A DNA stretch of 55,897 nucleotides from an uncultured Clostridia bacterium (GTDB lineage: Bacteria > Bacillota > Clostridia > Oscillospirales > Acutalibacteraceae). Position numbers and translations under genes: made by a program. Positions 26,586 through 36,126 of this stretch are shown here, one piece after another. The stretch spans positions 1 to 55,897 of the forward strand of contig CAMNXD010000008.1 of NCBI GenBank assembly GCA_946566955.1. The letters are read 5' to 3'. The notes below the pieces were generated by a model. The model was given only the letters and a program-made list of their open reading frames with translations. It did not search any database and had not been told where the DNA came from. Position 1 is the stretch's first letter, and each line of letters begins with the position of its first letter.

Positions 26586-26623
26586 GTCCGCCAACTAATT
26601 GATTGGTGGACTTTTTTTTTTTT
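26586..26623 (+). terminator. Strong Rho-independent terminator
   Basis: A 9-bp stem (26586-26594 with 26603-26611, one G-T pair), an 8-nt loop, then 12 consecutive T. It ends the deacetylase/amidase-like transcript before murD. Confidence 0.95.
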
Positions 26624-26672
26624 CAAGTATAGAATTGTAAAGATTGAAATAAATGTGCTTTAGGAGGGCTCA

Positions 26673-28079
26673 ATGCTTAATTCTTACGAAAACTTAATAA
26701 AAGAATTTAAAAATAAATCCGTGATGATTTATGGAATTGGAAAAAGCAATCTTCCATTAGTAGAAATGCTGATTGAAGAAAAAGTTCCGATTACAGTTTA
26801 TGATAATAGAAATGAAGAAAAAATTCAGGCATCTGCTTTAAAATTACTTAGGTCTAGTAAATACGTTGATTTGCGCATATGCGACGAAAAGATTTGGGAC
26901 GAATTTTTTGATATAATAATAAAAAGTCCAGGAATAAGTTTTCTTTCAGATAAAATAAAACGTGCTCACTTAAAAGGTTCAGTTATTACTTCTGAAATGG
27001 AAATATTCTTTGATCTTTGTCCATGCCCTATTGTAGGCGTAACAGGGAGCGACGGTAAAACTACAACAACAACTATAATATATGAAATTTTGAAGAAAAC
27101 CGGAAAAAAAGTCCACCTTGGCGGAAATATAGGGAAACCTCTTTTACCAAATATAAAAAACATTTCTAAAGACGATATAGCTGTTGTTGAGCTTTCAAGT
27201 TTTCAACTTATGTCAATGAGAAAAAGCCCGGATATTGCAGTAGTAAATAACATCTCCCCTAACCATTTGGACTATCACTCAGATATGAATGAGTATATAG
27301 AAGCCAAAAAGCAAATTTTACTTCACCAAGGTGCATTTTCTAAAACAGTCCTTAATTTCGATAATGAAGAAACCAAACGCATGCAAAAAGACGTAAGAGG
27401 AAAAGCTATCTTTTTTAGCAGGAAATTTAAGCCTCCTTTCGGCGTTTGGATTGATAAGGAAAACAATATTATTATCTTTGATGGCAAAAAAGAAGAAATA
27501 ATTTTAAATAGAGCGGATATAAAACTTCCAGGAGACCACAATTTAGAAAATTATCTTGCAGCCATAGGGTGCGTTTATGAAATAGCTAGCAAAGAAAATA
27601 TAAAGGAAGTGGCAAGAAGTTTTGAAGGAGTTAGTCATAGAATAGAATTCGTAAAAAACGTAAACGGAGTCTCTTATTACAACGACTCTATAGCTTCTAC
27701 TCCAACTCGCAGTATAAACGGAGCTTTATCTTTATTTGATAAAAAGATAATCTTAATTGCTGGTGGATACGACAAGAAAGTCCCATTTGACTCGTTTGCA
27801 GAAAAAATAATTGAAAAAGTTTCTGCCCTTATACTCATAGGAAATTCAGCACAAAAAATTCATAGTGAAGTTTTAAAGTGCAAAAGTTATAATCCGGAGC
27901 AAATTAAAATTTTAATTGCTAAAAGTATGGAAGAAGCTGTTTGTTTCGCACACGAAAACTCTTCTTCGGGAGACATTGTAGTGCTTTCTCCCGCATGTGC
28001 TAGCTTTGATTTATATAAAGACTTTGAAGAAAGAGGAAATCATTTTAAAAGTATAGTAGAAAAGTTACCTGAAAAGTAA
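26673..28079 (+). CDS. murD: UDP-N-acetylmuramoyl-L-alanine:D-glutamate ligase
   Basis: Adds D-Glu to the peptidoglycan precursor in the cytosol. Length 468 residues. The N-terminal Rossmann-like UDP domain starts with YGIGKSNLPL, the ATP site is GVTGSDGKTTTTT, and the Mur ligase motifs NNISPNHLDYH and GVSHRIEFV (family HR-x-E) are present. AGGAGG lies upstream of the ATG. It is isolated from the dcw cluster. Confidence 0.96.
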   Translation: MLNSYENLIKEFKNKSVMIYGIGKSNLPLVEMLIEEKVPITVYDNRNEEKIQASALKLLRSSKYVDLRICDEKIWDEFFDIIIKSPGISFLSDKIKRAHLKGSVITSEMEIFFDLCPCPIVGVTGSDGKTTTTTIIYEILKKTGKKVHLGGNIGKPLLPNIKNISKDDIAVVELSSFQLMSMRKSPDIAVVNNISPNHLDYHSDMNEYIEAKKQILLHQGAFSKTVLNFDNEETKRMQKDVRGKAIFFSRKFKPPFGVWIDKENNIIIFDGKKEEIILNRADIKLPGDHNLENYLAAIGCVYEIASKENIKEVARSFEGVSHRIEFVKNVNGVSYYNDSIASTPTRSINGALSLFDKKIILIAGGYDKKVPFDSFAEKIIEKVSALILIGNSAQKIHSEVLKCKSYNPEQIKILIAKSMEEAVCFAHENSSSGDIVVLSPACASFDLYKDFEERGNHFKSIVEKLPEK

Positions 28080-28114
28080 CATAAAAAAGAAATTAAAAAA
28101 TGGAGAAGATTAAT

Positions 28115-29332
28115 ATGCTGAATTTAAATAAAAAGTCTTACTGTATTTTGGGAATCGTTGCTTCAACACTAATTATAGGAGGATATTTTTCTCGAAATCA
28201 TATTGCAAATGGAATGATTTATTGCAAAAACAAAATCTGTAGTTCTTATAAAAGTACTAAGAGTCAAGAGCTTTCTTTAAATACTTTTAACGATTTTTTA
28301 TCAAGTAGTCCTCCTTCAAACAGTGCACTTATATTCGAACCTAACAACTATCATCATGAATGCCTTCCTGGTTATGCAAAGTATCTCGTAGATTTAGGGT
28401 ATAGCGTGGAAGTACTCATAAAAAATGGCAACGAAGATTCCTTAGAGCTATTTGAACCTAAAGATAAAGTCAAAGTGTTTTTCTTCGACGATTTAGATGA
28501 AATATCTAAAGCATCAAACGAAGTGGCTTTAAAGCTTAAAGAATATAGCTTAGCACTACTTCAAAGCACAGACCCCGATAGAAAAGAATTAATAGAAAAA
28601 ATGGGATTTTTGGATAATCCCCATACACTTTTTATTGCTCACGACACCAACTATATTAAAAAAATGGGAATGCAAGATTATTTTAATCAAAGTAGAGTCT
28701 TGACTTTAGGTGAATTTGAAGAAGGCATTTATGTAAACCCCCACTATTTCGGAAATACACCTAAAAAAGCTAAAAATTATAAAACTCGTTTCTTTATAAC
28801 TTCTACTTCAGGTAGAAATTACGAAAGTCTTATAAATGCAGCGTCAAAGTTGAAAGAGAAGAATTTAGAGTTTGAAATAATCGTTACGGGTAGATCCGAA
28901 AATTTTGGCGCTAATAGCTTACCTGAAAACCTTAAAGATAATTTTTCGTTCAAATATAATTTAAAATACTCTCAAATGTATGAAGAAATAAAAAATAGTG
29001 ATTTTATAATTATGAGTTTAGACCCTGAAAACTCTTATGACAATATGTTTAAAAATTACAGATGTACCGGGACAGCTCAACTCGTGTATGGATTTTTAAA
29101 GCCTGCCATAGTTCACAAGGATTTTGCAGAGCCTTATAAATTTAATTCTGAAAATAGTTTACTGCACAGTGGCAGCGATATTGAAGAAGCTTTAGAAAAA
29201 GCCGTGAGAATGAAAAGTAGAGAGTATGTAAAAAAACGCCGTTACTTAGAAAAAACGTCTAAGCAAGTATATAGTTCTTCGCTCAAAAATTTTAAAAAAA
29301 TAATTTCCAGACTTAGTAATTTTGAGCATTGA
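28115..29332 (+). CDS. Membrane-anchored glycosyltransferase-like protein
   Basis: A 405-residue protein with one N-terminal membrane segment (about residues 9-26) followed by a two-lobed region resembling GT-B glycosyltransferases. The first lobe begins ALIFEPNNYHHECLPGYAKYL. The second begins KTRFFITSTSGRNYESLI, runs through FEIIVTGRSE, and includes SDFIIMSLDPENSYD and a donor-pocket-like GTAQLVYGFLKPAI. A sugar donor and product cannot be named. The ATG at 28115 has GGAGA 8 nt upstream; an ATG at 28100 lacks one. It follows murD by 35 nt. Its stop codon is inside the -35 box of the next gene's promoter. Confidence 0.55.
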   Translation: MLNLNKKSYCILGIVASTLIIGGYFSRNHIANGMIYCKNKICSSYKSTKSQELSLNTFNDFLSSSPPSNSALIFEPNNYHHECLPGYAKYLVDLGYSVEVLIKNGNEDSLELFEPKDKVKVFFFDDLDEISKASNEVALKLKEYSLALLQSTDPDRKELIEKMGFLDNPHTLFIAHDTNYIKKMGMQDYFNQSRVLTLGEFEEGIYVNPHYFGNTPKKAKNYKTRFFITSTSGRNYESLINAASKLKEKNLEFEIIVTGRSENFGANSLPENLKDNFSFKYNLKYSQMYEEIKNSDFIIMSLDPENSYDNMFKNYRCTGTAQLVYGFLKPAIVHKDFAEPYKFNSENSLLHSGSDIEEALEKAVRMKSREYVKKRRYLEKTSKQVYSSSLKNFKKIISRLSNFEH

Positions 29333-29357
29333 CATTATTAGAAGAATATTGTATAAT
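29329..29357 (+). promoter_or_regulatory. Perfect consensus sigma-A promoter of the secreted protein gene
   Basis: TTGACA, a 17-nt spacer and TATAAT, a full match to the consensus. The -35 box overlaps the stop codon of the glycosyltransferase-like gene. Transcription should start about 30 nt before the ATG. Confidence 0.93.
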
Positions 29358-29391
29358 TATTTATATAATATAAAGCAAAAGGAGTAATTTT

Positions 29392-29997
29392 ATGAATAAC
29401 AAAAAAATTTCAAAATTCCTAGCAACTACACTCTCAGCAGCAACATTCGCAGGAGCAACACTCTTAGGTGGAGAAGCTTATGCAAAAAAACTAGAAGAAC
29501 AAAGCGATTTTACTTCTGGTGCCGTGGTAGGTGTAGGAATGACAGTCGCCGGAGGAGCACTAGCACTTGGATTATGCAAATGGAAAGCCAATGAGTTCGA
29601 AGCTGCATTTAAAAGAAACAAATCTAATTACAAGAACGCATTAGAAAAAGCAAAAACAATAACGAAAGAGTTAACTCAGGAGATTGGTAATCAAGGCTTC
29701 CAACTTAATGAAGATACTAAAGCGAAAATCAATGAAAGTTTAGAAAAATTAGAGAATTTTGCTAAAGAAACTAAAGGAAGAGCCTTAGAAGGAAAAAGTA
29801 AATTCTTCAGCCCTGTTTTATCAAAGAAAGTTAAAGGTGATTTGAGAGATATTGCTGAAAGCGCAAATGTTTTAGAAAAAACAGCCATAGCCTTTAAAGA
29901 GTATTTAAAAGATGAAGAAAAAGCAAACGATGATGGATGCAAAGCTCTAAATGATGCATTAGTTCGTGCATTTGATGAACTAAATTCAGTTGTTTAG
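29392..29997 (+). CDS. Secreted hypothetical helical protein
   Basis: A 201-residue protein of no recognised family. The N-terminus is a Sec signal peptide (MNNKKISKFLATTLSAA, hydrophobic core, GGEAYA as the cleavage site near residue 31). A second hydrophobic stretch (about 42-62, GAVVGVGMTVAGGALALGL) could anchor it in a membrane. The rest is lysine-rich and predicted helical with coiled-coil character (KSNYKNALEKAKTITKEL). AAGGAG lies 8 nt before the ATG. The promoter is fully consensus, so high expression is expected. The damaged gene at 30058 has a similar N-terminus. A host-facing role is inference. Confidence 0.8.
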   Translation: MNNKKISKFLATTLSAATFAGATLLGGEAYAKKLEEQSDFTSGAVVGVGMTVAGGALALGLCKWKANEFEAAFKRNKSNYKNALEKAKTITKELTQEIGNQGFQLNEDTKAKINESLEKLENFAKETKGRALEGKSKFFSPVLSKKVKGDLRDIAESANVLEKTAIAFKEYLKDEEKANDDGCKALNDALVRAFDELNSVV

Positions 29998-30057
29998 AGA
30001 AGTTTAAAATAAAATCCAATTTATTATATTATAAAATTAATTGAAGGAAAAATAACT

Positions 30058-30747
30058 ATGAAAAACAAAATTGTTTCAAAAACTTTAGCAGCAGTTTTAT
30101 CAGCAGCAACATTAACCGGCTCAGGTAATGGTCGGGGGGGTAGAAGTTAAGGCATACTCTCCTCAAGTTATATCATATAATAACGCTGGTTTATCAAGTA
30201 GTAAAAAATTCTTTTAGCGGTAGGTACAGCAAGCACTGCAACGTTAGGAACACTTCTTATTGCCGGTGGGGCTTTCGCATATAATAGCTATCACTAGAGA
30301 GAGATGAGAGCCTGGGTTAAGCTTAAAAACCTTACAGGCACAGAATTTACAGGTAAAATAGACGATGCCATAAAATTAATTGATGAAATAGTAGCCTCTG
30401 AGAACGATGGCAGCTATGACACAAATAAAATGAAGTGGGCAGTAGAAGTTACAAAATTAGAGGGTATTTTGCGTGATTTTTTAGATAAAATAAGATATAT
30501 AAGAGACAGTATTAGATGCCAAGACTTATCGGGCAACCATTTAGATGCTTTTACGTCCTTAAATAAATTAGTGGAAAGTTATTGTTTTTCCCCCAATGAT
30601 TTAAAGAATTCCCTTCATAATGTTGGTATTAGATTAAAAATCAATGATAGGACCGGTATTATAGGAGAAGCTAAAAACTTAAAGACAAAACTTGCAAACT
30701 TTAAAACAGATCTTGAAAATTTAAAAAGTCTTCTTTATACTTTATAG
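30058..30747 (+). pseudogene. Broken relative of the secreted protein at 29392
   Basis: Starts with a signal-peptide-like MKNKIVSKTLAAVLSAAT, parallel to the upstream gene. The reading frame breaks at a run of seven G (30134-30140); with six G it continues as VEVKAYSPQVIS. A second break is at a six-A run near 30201, where one more A restores LLAVGTASTATLG. An in-frame TAG follows at about 30296, just before the 147-residue reading frame that begins at 30304 (MRAWVKLKN). The downstream part is helical, like its neighbour. AAGGA precedes the ATG at 30058. It is either a decayed duplicate or a gene broken by homopolymer errors. Confidence 0.75.
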
Positions 30748-30755
30748 TATTTAAA

Positions 30756-30785
30756 CCCCTTCTTTAATGAAGGGGCTTCTTTTAT
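30756..30785 (+). terminator. Rho-independent terminator after the broken secreted gene
   Basis: A 7-bp GC-rich stem (30756-30762 with 30769-30775, 6-nt loop) followed by CTTCTTTT. It also lies between convergent genes. Confidence 0.8.
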
Positions 30786-30794
30786 ATATCTGCT

Positions 30795-31727
30795 TTAAGC
30801 TTTTAGCTTAAGGCATTTTTTAACTGCTAAAACTATATCTTTTTCAGTCGTGTGGTAAACTTCTTTTAAATACAGCATTTTCCCCACTTGTTGACAAAAA
30901 ACGTCTTTTATTCCAATTGACCTCACTGGCACTGGGCAACCTTCACTCAATACTTCCGCTACCGCTGAGTTCAGTCCTCCTATGATATTGTGATTCTCAA
31001 CTGTCACTACTCCCCCAGTCTTTCCGGCAGACTTAAGTATACTTTCTTTGTCGATAGGTTTCCAGGTATGAATATTTATAATTTCGGCATCTATTCCCTC
31101 TTCCTCGAGCACTTGGTTGGCTTTGAGAGTTTCTTCAACCATTATTCCAGAGCAAAATACGCTTATATCCTTTCCTTCTTTTATCACTTTTGATTTAAAT
31201 AAATCAAATTTTTCAGTACTATCAAAAATATCGCTTGTTTTTTTGCGAAACATCCGAATATACAACGGACCTTCATAATTTAAAATCTGAGGTAACATAT
31301 TTTTGAGCTGTATATTATCTGTGGGTTCAAATATCACTATATTTGGAATACTTCGAAGAACTCCTACATCTTCAACACTCATGTGGGTTCCGCCATTATA
31401 TTCCGCACTGATACCAGGGTCAGTACCGATTATTTTAACGTTTTGATTCGCATAGCATATAGATACAGCTATTTGATCACAAATGCGTCTCGTGGCAAAT
31501 GGAGTAAAAGTACAGATAAACGGTATAAACCCATAACTGCTCATTCCTGCGGCTACGCATGCCATATTTTGCTCTGCTATACCAACGTTTATAACTCTCT
31601 CTGGATATTTTTTACTAAGCTCTCCAAATCCATTTGGTTTAGCTAAATCGGCATTTAAAATAACTATATTTTCATTTTTAAGCATTGCTTTTTCAATTTC
31701 CAATGCAAACATTTCGCGCATTTCCAT
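30795..31727 (-). CDS. Transketolase C-terminal subunit
   Basis: The pyrimidine-binding and C-terminal domains of a two-subunit transketolase, 310 residues. The TPP-activating Glu lies in GIAEQNMACVAAGM, and the phosphate loop region is TDPGISAEYNGGTHMS. The C-terminal domain ends with VGKMLYLKEVYHTT. It moves two-carbon units between sugar phosphates in the pentose phosphate pathway with rpe. The start ATG shares one nt with the stop of the N-terminal subunit, so the two are coupled. Split transketolases are common in clostridia and archaea. Confidence 0.9.
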   Translation of the reverse strand: MEMREMFALEIEKAMLKNENIVILNADLAKPNGFGELSKKYPERVINVGIAEQNMACVAAGMSSYGFIPFICTFTPFATRRICDQIAVSICYANQNVKIIGTDPGISAEYNGGTHMSVEDVGVLRSIPNIVIFEPTDNIQLKNMLPQILNYEGPLYIRMFRKKTSDIFDSTEKFDLFKSKVIKEGKDISVFCSGIMVEETLKANQVLEEEGIDAEIINIHTWKPIDKESILKSAGKTGGVVTVENHNIIGGLNSAVAEVLSEGCPVPVRSIGIKDVFCQQVGKMLYLKEVYHTTEKDIVLAVKKCLKLKA

Positions 31728-32539
31728 TAAAGTTTTCCCTCCAACTTTTTAAGTGCGTCTTTATATAAGCCTTCGCTTATAGTCATGCTATGATTTGAAG
31801 CTCCTGCACTTTCTGCAAAATCCACACCACACCCTTTGACGGTATTTAAAATTATCATAGTTGGAGACGTGGCTTTTTTAGCTTTTCTTATGGCTTCATC
31901 CACTTCCGAGCATGAATTACCATTTTGAACCGTTATTACATTAAACCCAAAGGACTTCCATTTTTCATCTAAAGGTTCTATTTTACAAATATCTTCGGTT
32001 TTACCGTCAAGCTGTAAATTGTTTCTGTCTGTAAAAGCTATGAGATTATTTAGTCTATGATGCGAGGCAAGCATTGCCGATTCCCAAATTTGTCCTTCTT
32101 GAGATTCTCCGTCTCCAACTATTGAATATATGTATGCTCCATCTTTTTTGAGCTTTGAAGCCAGTGCAATTCCCACTGCGCACGAAAATCCTTGACCTAA
32201 CGACCCGGTAGTCATGTCAACGCCTGGAGTACGGTTCATGTCGCAGTGGCTCGGGAGATTAGTACCAGGTTTGTTTAAGGTTTCAAGCCAAGCTTTGGGG
32301 AAATATCCCATCTGACAAAGTACTGCATAAACCGCTGGTCCGCTATGGCCTTTAGAAACTACTAATCTGTCTCTTCCCTGCAATTTAGGGTTATGTGGAT
32401 CTACTCTCATATGATTATTATAAAGTACTACTAATAGCTCTACTATGGAAAGTGAACCTCCTATATGTCCTACTCCAAGTGTACCGAGCTCTAGAAGAAT
32501 GTTTTTTCTCACTTCAAGGCATTTAGATTTCAAATCCAA
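31727..32539 (-). CDS. Transketolase N-terminal subunit
   Basis: The TPP pyrophosphate-binding half, 270 residues. Seen are GHIGGSLS, KGHSGPAVYAVL, TGSLGQGFSCAVGIA, and the TPP/Mg motif GDGESQEGQIWE leading to DRNNLQLDG. The start is TTG at 32539 with GGAGG 8 nt upstream. It is the first gene of the pair, 45 nt after cdd. Confidence 0.92.
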   Translation of the reverse strand: MDLKSKCLEVRKNILLELGTLGVGHIGGSLSIVELLVVLYNNHMRVDPHNPKLQGRDRLVVSKGHSGPAVYAVLCQMGYFPKAWLETLNKPGTNLPSHCDMNRTPGVDMTTGSLGQGFSCAVGIALASKLKKDGAYIYSIVGDGESQEGQIWESAMLASHHRLNNLIAFTDRNNLQLDGKTEDICKIEPLDEKWKSFGFNVITVQNGNSCSEVDEAIRKAKKATSPTMIILNTVKGCGVDFAESAGASNHSMTISEGLYKDALKKLEGKL

Positions 32540-32584
32540 TTTTAATTCCTCCTACATGGATAACTTTTAAATATAGAGTTATAA

Positions 32585-33004
32585 TTAAAGATAGTGTGGT
32601 CCAAAACTTTGAGGTAATAGTTCTTCTAAGGTATATATTTTAAAGTCTTCTGAGCTTTTTGCCAGTATGATTTCAAATTCTTCAGGAACACAAAACTCCC
32701 TAAGAGCTTGGCGGCACATTCCACACGGTGGGCAATATGAATTTAAACATCCAAGTTCTTCAGACTTACCCCCCACAACGGCAATAGCTTTAAATTTTTT
32801 AAATCCTTCAAACACCGCACGAAAAAGTGCTGTACGCTCTGCGCAGTTGCAAACAGGGTACGACGCGCATTCTATATTAAAGCCTTCAAATATATTATCA
32901 TCTGAGGTTAAAAGTGCCGCTCCAACTTTAAAATTAGAGTATGGCGTATACGCTAACTTTCTGGCTGCTAATGCTTTATTAATTAAATTTTTTGCATAAT
33001 CCAA
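32585..33004 (-). CDS. cdd: Cytidine deaminase
   Basis: Zinc enzyme that deaminates cytidine and deoxycytidine for pyrimidine salvage. The 139-residue length is the homotetrameric type. Zinc ligands and the catalytic Glu are in CAERTALF and PPCGMCRQ; the opening YTPYSNFKVGAALL is typical. The start is TTG at 33004 with AGGAGAG upstream. Confidence 0.95.
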   Translation of the reverse strand: MDYAKNLINKALAARKLAYTPYSNFKVGAALLTSDDNIFEGFNIECASYPVCNCAERTALFRAVFEGFKKFKAIAVVGGKSEELGCLNSYCPPCGMCRQALREFCVPEEFEIILAKSSEDFKIYTLEELLPQSFGPHYL

Positions 33005-33257
33005 AGTATATTACTCTCCTTTAAAAATAAAATCTACTTGCAAAATCTAAAAGTATAGTATAATAGAGTAGAAAAAGAAATTCAAAGTATTAATGTAATT
33101 TTATTCCATATTTTATTCAATAGTTCAGTAGAAAAACAAAAATTTATTTTAAAAGTACATTGCAAAAAAGCCTAGAAACCAATGAATTCAACCGTTATTG
33201 CTATTTTGCTGGAGCTTTCTTAAAAATTTATGTTATATGACTGGAGATTATTTTGCT

Positions 33258-33533
33258 ATGAAAAAAAGCCTTAAATTTTTATCTAGTTTGCTGACTTTCG
33301 GTATATGTCTGACTTTAAATTCTAATATTATTGCAGCAGAAAAAAATGACCCTGAAAATTTTAACTTTATAAAGTCAGAGGAAGTGACGGATAGCTTTAT
33401 ATATGACGGCTCTTTACTTCTATATGGTGGAATAGCGCTGATTTCGATTTCTATAGCAGGAATAACCTTCACTCTTTTACCAAGTAGAAAAAGACTTAAA
33501 ACCCGGCGTGAAAAACAAGGCAAAAAACTATAA
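33258..33533 (+). CDS. Small exported membrane protein of unknown function
   Basis: A 91-residue protein with a signal peptide (MKKSLKFLSSLLTFGIC, AAE-type cleavage near residue 29), a short extracellular segment, a second membrane helix (about 52-74, GSLLLYGGIALISISIAGI), and a basic cytoplasmic tail (RKRLKTRREKQGKKL). The ATG at 33258 has TGGAGA about 12 nt upstream; an upstream in-frame extension has no support. It lies 18 nt before the M16 peptidase pair. No family is recognised. Confidence 0.65.
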   Translation: MKKSLKFLSSLLTFGICLTLNSNIIAAEKNDPENFNFIKSEEVTDSFIYDGSLLLYGGIALISISIAGITFTLLPSRKRLKTRREKQGKKL

Positions 33534-33551
33534 TTTTGGAGATGAAAGTTA

Positions 33552-34844
33552 ATGAACAGCAATCAAATAATTCGAGAAAGCTTATCTCAAGGAGTCAACT
33601 TTACTTATATTCCAGATAGTAAATTTAAAACTACTCTAATTTCGTTTTCCATGTTTACTCCTCTTTGCGAAAAAGATGTATCTAAAAACGCTTTACTTCC
33701 TGGTCTTCTTTCTCATTCTTGCAAAAAATATCCCACGCTTAATAGTATAAGCACTAAGCTCGAAGAGCTCTACGGAGCATCTGTTTTTACTTCTCTTTCT
33801 AAGCTTGGAGAATCACAGGTTGTGTCTTTATATGCCGTAGGACTAAATAGTGCTTTTGCTCACGAAAATTCAAATAACATTGTTGATTTAAACAGCTTAC
33901 TTTGCGAAATGCTATTTAATCCTAGCGTAGAGGAAGAGAGTTTTAAGTTAGAAAACGTAAATCAGGAGAAGCGCCAACTTATTGAAGATATTGAATCGGA
34001 AATTAACGATAAAAAAGCTTATGCACGCCGAAGATGCGAAGAAGTTATGTGTGAAAACGAAAGCTTTGGAATAAGCATTCATGGTACTGTGGAAGGTGCG
34101 AAGAAGCTCGATGGCCAAGAAGCCTACAAAGCTTGGAAAAAACTTTTAAGCTCTTCTCATATTGAAATAATGGTCATCGGCACAGCGGCATGCTCAAAAA
34201 TAGTTTCGGAATTTAAAAATAGACTTTCAAAAATAAAAAGAGAAAACATAACCTCCTGCAATACTCAAATTATTAAAAAAGCTGAAGAAATTAAAGAAAT
34301 CGAAGAAAATATGGAGGTAAGTCAGTCGAAACTCGTCATGGGACTTCGTACGGAAATTGCAGCTCCTCACTCTGATACTACAGCACTTTTAGTTATGAAC
34401 GCATTATTTGGTGGAACTGCTCAATCAAAGCTATTTTTAAATGTAAGAGAAAAGTTAAGCCTTTGCTACTACTGCTCTTCTCGATACAACAAACATAAAG
34501 GGGTTATGTTTATTGAAAGCGGCGTTGAAAAAGACAACGTGGAAAAAGCAAAAAAAGAGATTATGCAGCAGCTAAAAGAAATTAAAATAGGCAATTTTAC
34601 AGATTTAGAACTCGAGGAAACTAAACTATTTTTATCTCAAGGAGTAAAATCAACAAACGATAGCCTTAGTGCTTTGAACTCTTGGTACGTTTCTCAAGCT
34701 TTCTCAGAAGAGATAAAGTCTCCCAGGGATATTATTGAAGAAATAAATAATATAAAAAGAGAAAAAGTCATAGAAGTTGCTAATAAAATTACTCTAGATA
34801 CTGTTTACTTACTCTCAGCAAAAAATCAAAAGGAGGAAGCTTAG
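33552..34844 (+). CDS. M16-family peptidase-like protein, YfmF type (non-catalytic half)
   Basis: A 430-residue insulinase-fold protein that lacks the HxxEH zinc motif in its N-terminal part (the region reads LLPGLLSHSCKKY). It matches the YfmF partner in the YfmF/YfmH pair, where one subunit is catalytic and the other helps form the clamp. The C-terminal half has the typical RTEIAAPHSD and NALFGGTAQSKLFLNVREKL. GGAGATGA lies upstream of the ATG. YfmH follows immediately. Confidence 0.8.
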   Translation: MNSNQIIRESLSQGVNFTYIPDSKFKTTLISFSMFTPLCEKDVSKNALLPGLLSHSCKKYPTLNSISTKLEELYGASVFTSLSKLGESQVVSLYAVGLNSAFAHENSNNIVDLNSLLCEMLFNPSVEEESFKLENVNQEKRQLIEDIESEINDKKAYARRRCEEVMCENESFGISIHGTVEGAKKLDGQEAYKAWKKLLSSSHIEIMVIGTAACSKIVSEFKNRLSKIKRENITSCNTQIIKKAEEIKEIEENMEVSQSKLVMGLRTEIAAPHSDTTALLVMNALFGGTAQSKLFLNVREKLSLCYYCSSRYNKHKGVMFIESGVEKDNVEKAKKEIMQQLKEIKIGNFTDLELEETKLFLSQGVKSTNDSLSALNSWYVSQAFSEEIKSPRDIIEEINNIKREKVIEVANKITLDTVYLLSAKNQKEEA

Positions 34845-34845
34845 T

Positions 34846-36126
34846 ATGGAACCAAAAAAAATATCTCATGAAGCTCTTAAAGAAGAGTACTTCTATATGA
34901 ATCATCCATCGGGCTTAAGTATTTATGTTTATCCTAAAAAGGGATATAGTTCAAAGTACGCAATTTTTGGAACTAATTTTGGGTCTATTAATAATACTTT
35001 TAAACTCAAAGAACAAACCAGCTTTACAGTGGTACCAGACGGAATAGCGCACTATCTTGAACATAAACTTTTTGAAAGTAAACAAGGTGACGCATTTAAG
35101 CTCTTTTCCAAAACAGGAGCCAACGCAAATGCATATACGTCATTTGATAAAACTGCATACCTTTTTTCGTGTACCGATAATTTTGAAGCATCTTTGAATA
35201 TTTTACTGGATTTTGTACAGTCCCCTTATTTTACTCAGGAAAACGTCGAAAAAGAAAGAGGAATAATTGCTCAGGAAATAAAAATGTACGAGGATAGTCC
35301 CGAGTGGAAAAGCTATATAAATCTCTTAGGAGCATTATATCAAAGTCATCCTGTCAAGCTAGATATCGCAGGCACAGTTGAGTCTATTTCAAAAATTACT
35401 CCTGAAATACTTTATGAGTGCTACAATACTTTTTATAATCTAAGAAACATGGCACTTTGCATAGTTGGGGACGTTGATTATGAAAAAGTATTTTCTTTAG
35501 TTGATAAAAAGCTAGAGTATTCAAATCCATTGGAGGTAACACGCTTTCTCCCTGTTGAACCTCACGACGTGGCTAAAGAATTCGTTTCGGAATCTTTTGA
35601 TATTCATTCTTCAATTTTCAATCTTGGTTTTAAAGAAAATATGAAAGTAGACTCTAGACTTTCAACCGCTGAGTCCGTATACACTGATATTATTTTACAC
35701 CATTTAAGCTCGCCTTCTTGTGAAATGTATAAAAAGCTCCTTGAAGAAGAAGTTATAAATATTTCTTCGTTCTCAGCGGATCACCTTGAAGGACCAGGAT
35801 ATTCCTCTGTGGTGTTTTCTGGCGAATCATGCAATCCTCAAAGAGCAGCGGAAATAATTCGCAATTACGTTGATAAGCTCGCCATTTCTGGTATAGACAA
35901 AGAAACATTCGAAAGATCTAAAAGAGCAGTTTACGGCAAAAGCATGACGGTTTTTAATAAAGTTTCGGATATAGCTAACATTTTGATGGGATTCGTCTTT
36001 TCAGGTAAAAATTTTTTTGACTATATGGATATTCTCGATGCGGCTTCTTTAGAAGATTTAAATAGTAGGCTAGCTACTGAGCTAAAAAGTAAGTACTCAG
36101 CTCTTTCAGTTGCAAGTCCAAAATGA
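34846..36126 (+). CDS. M16-family zinc metallopeptidase, YfmH type (catalytic)
   Basis: The catalytic partner, 426 residues. The inverted zinc motif is HYLEHKLFE (family HxxEH), with the downstream Glu in the region ENVEKERGIIAQEIKMYEDSP. It would degrade or process small peptides in the cytosol; the pair has no signal peptide. GGAGG precedes the ATG. Its stop overlaps the lgt start (ATGA). The natural substrate is not known; leader or signal peptide debris is a possibility given the many exported proteins here (inference). Confidence 0.88.
   Translation: MEPKKISHEALKEEYFYMNHPSGLSIYVYPKKGYSSKYAIFGTNFGSINNTFKLKEQTSFTVVPDGIAHYLEHKLFESKQGDAFKLFSKTGANANAYTSFDKTAYLFSCTDNFEASLNILLDFVQSPYFTQENVEKERGIIAQEIKMYEDSPEWKSYINLLGALYQSHPVKLDIAGTVESISKITPEILYECYNTFYNLRNMALCIVGDVDYEKVFSLVDKKLEYSNPLEVTRFLPVEPHDVAKEFVSESFDIHSSIFNLGFKENMKVDSRLSTAESVYTDIILHHLSSPSCEMYKKLLEEEVINISSFSADHLEGPGYSSVVFSGESCNPQRAAEIIRNYVDKLAISGIDKETFERSKRAVYGKSMTVFNKVSDIANILMGFVFSGKNFFDYMDILDAASLEDLNSRLATELKSKYSALSVASPK

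Noticed and set aside
29392-30747. Toxin-antitoxin pair or prophage fragment
   Set aside because: Both frames begin with signal peptides and resemble each other. No integrase, phage structural gene, toxin motif or attachment repeat is nearby.
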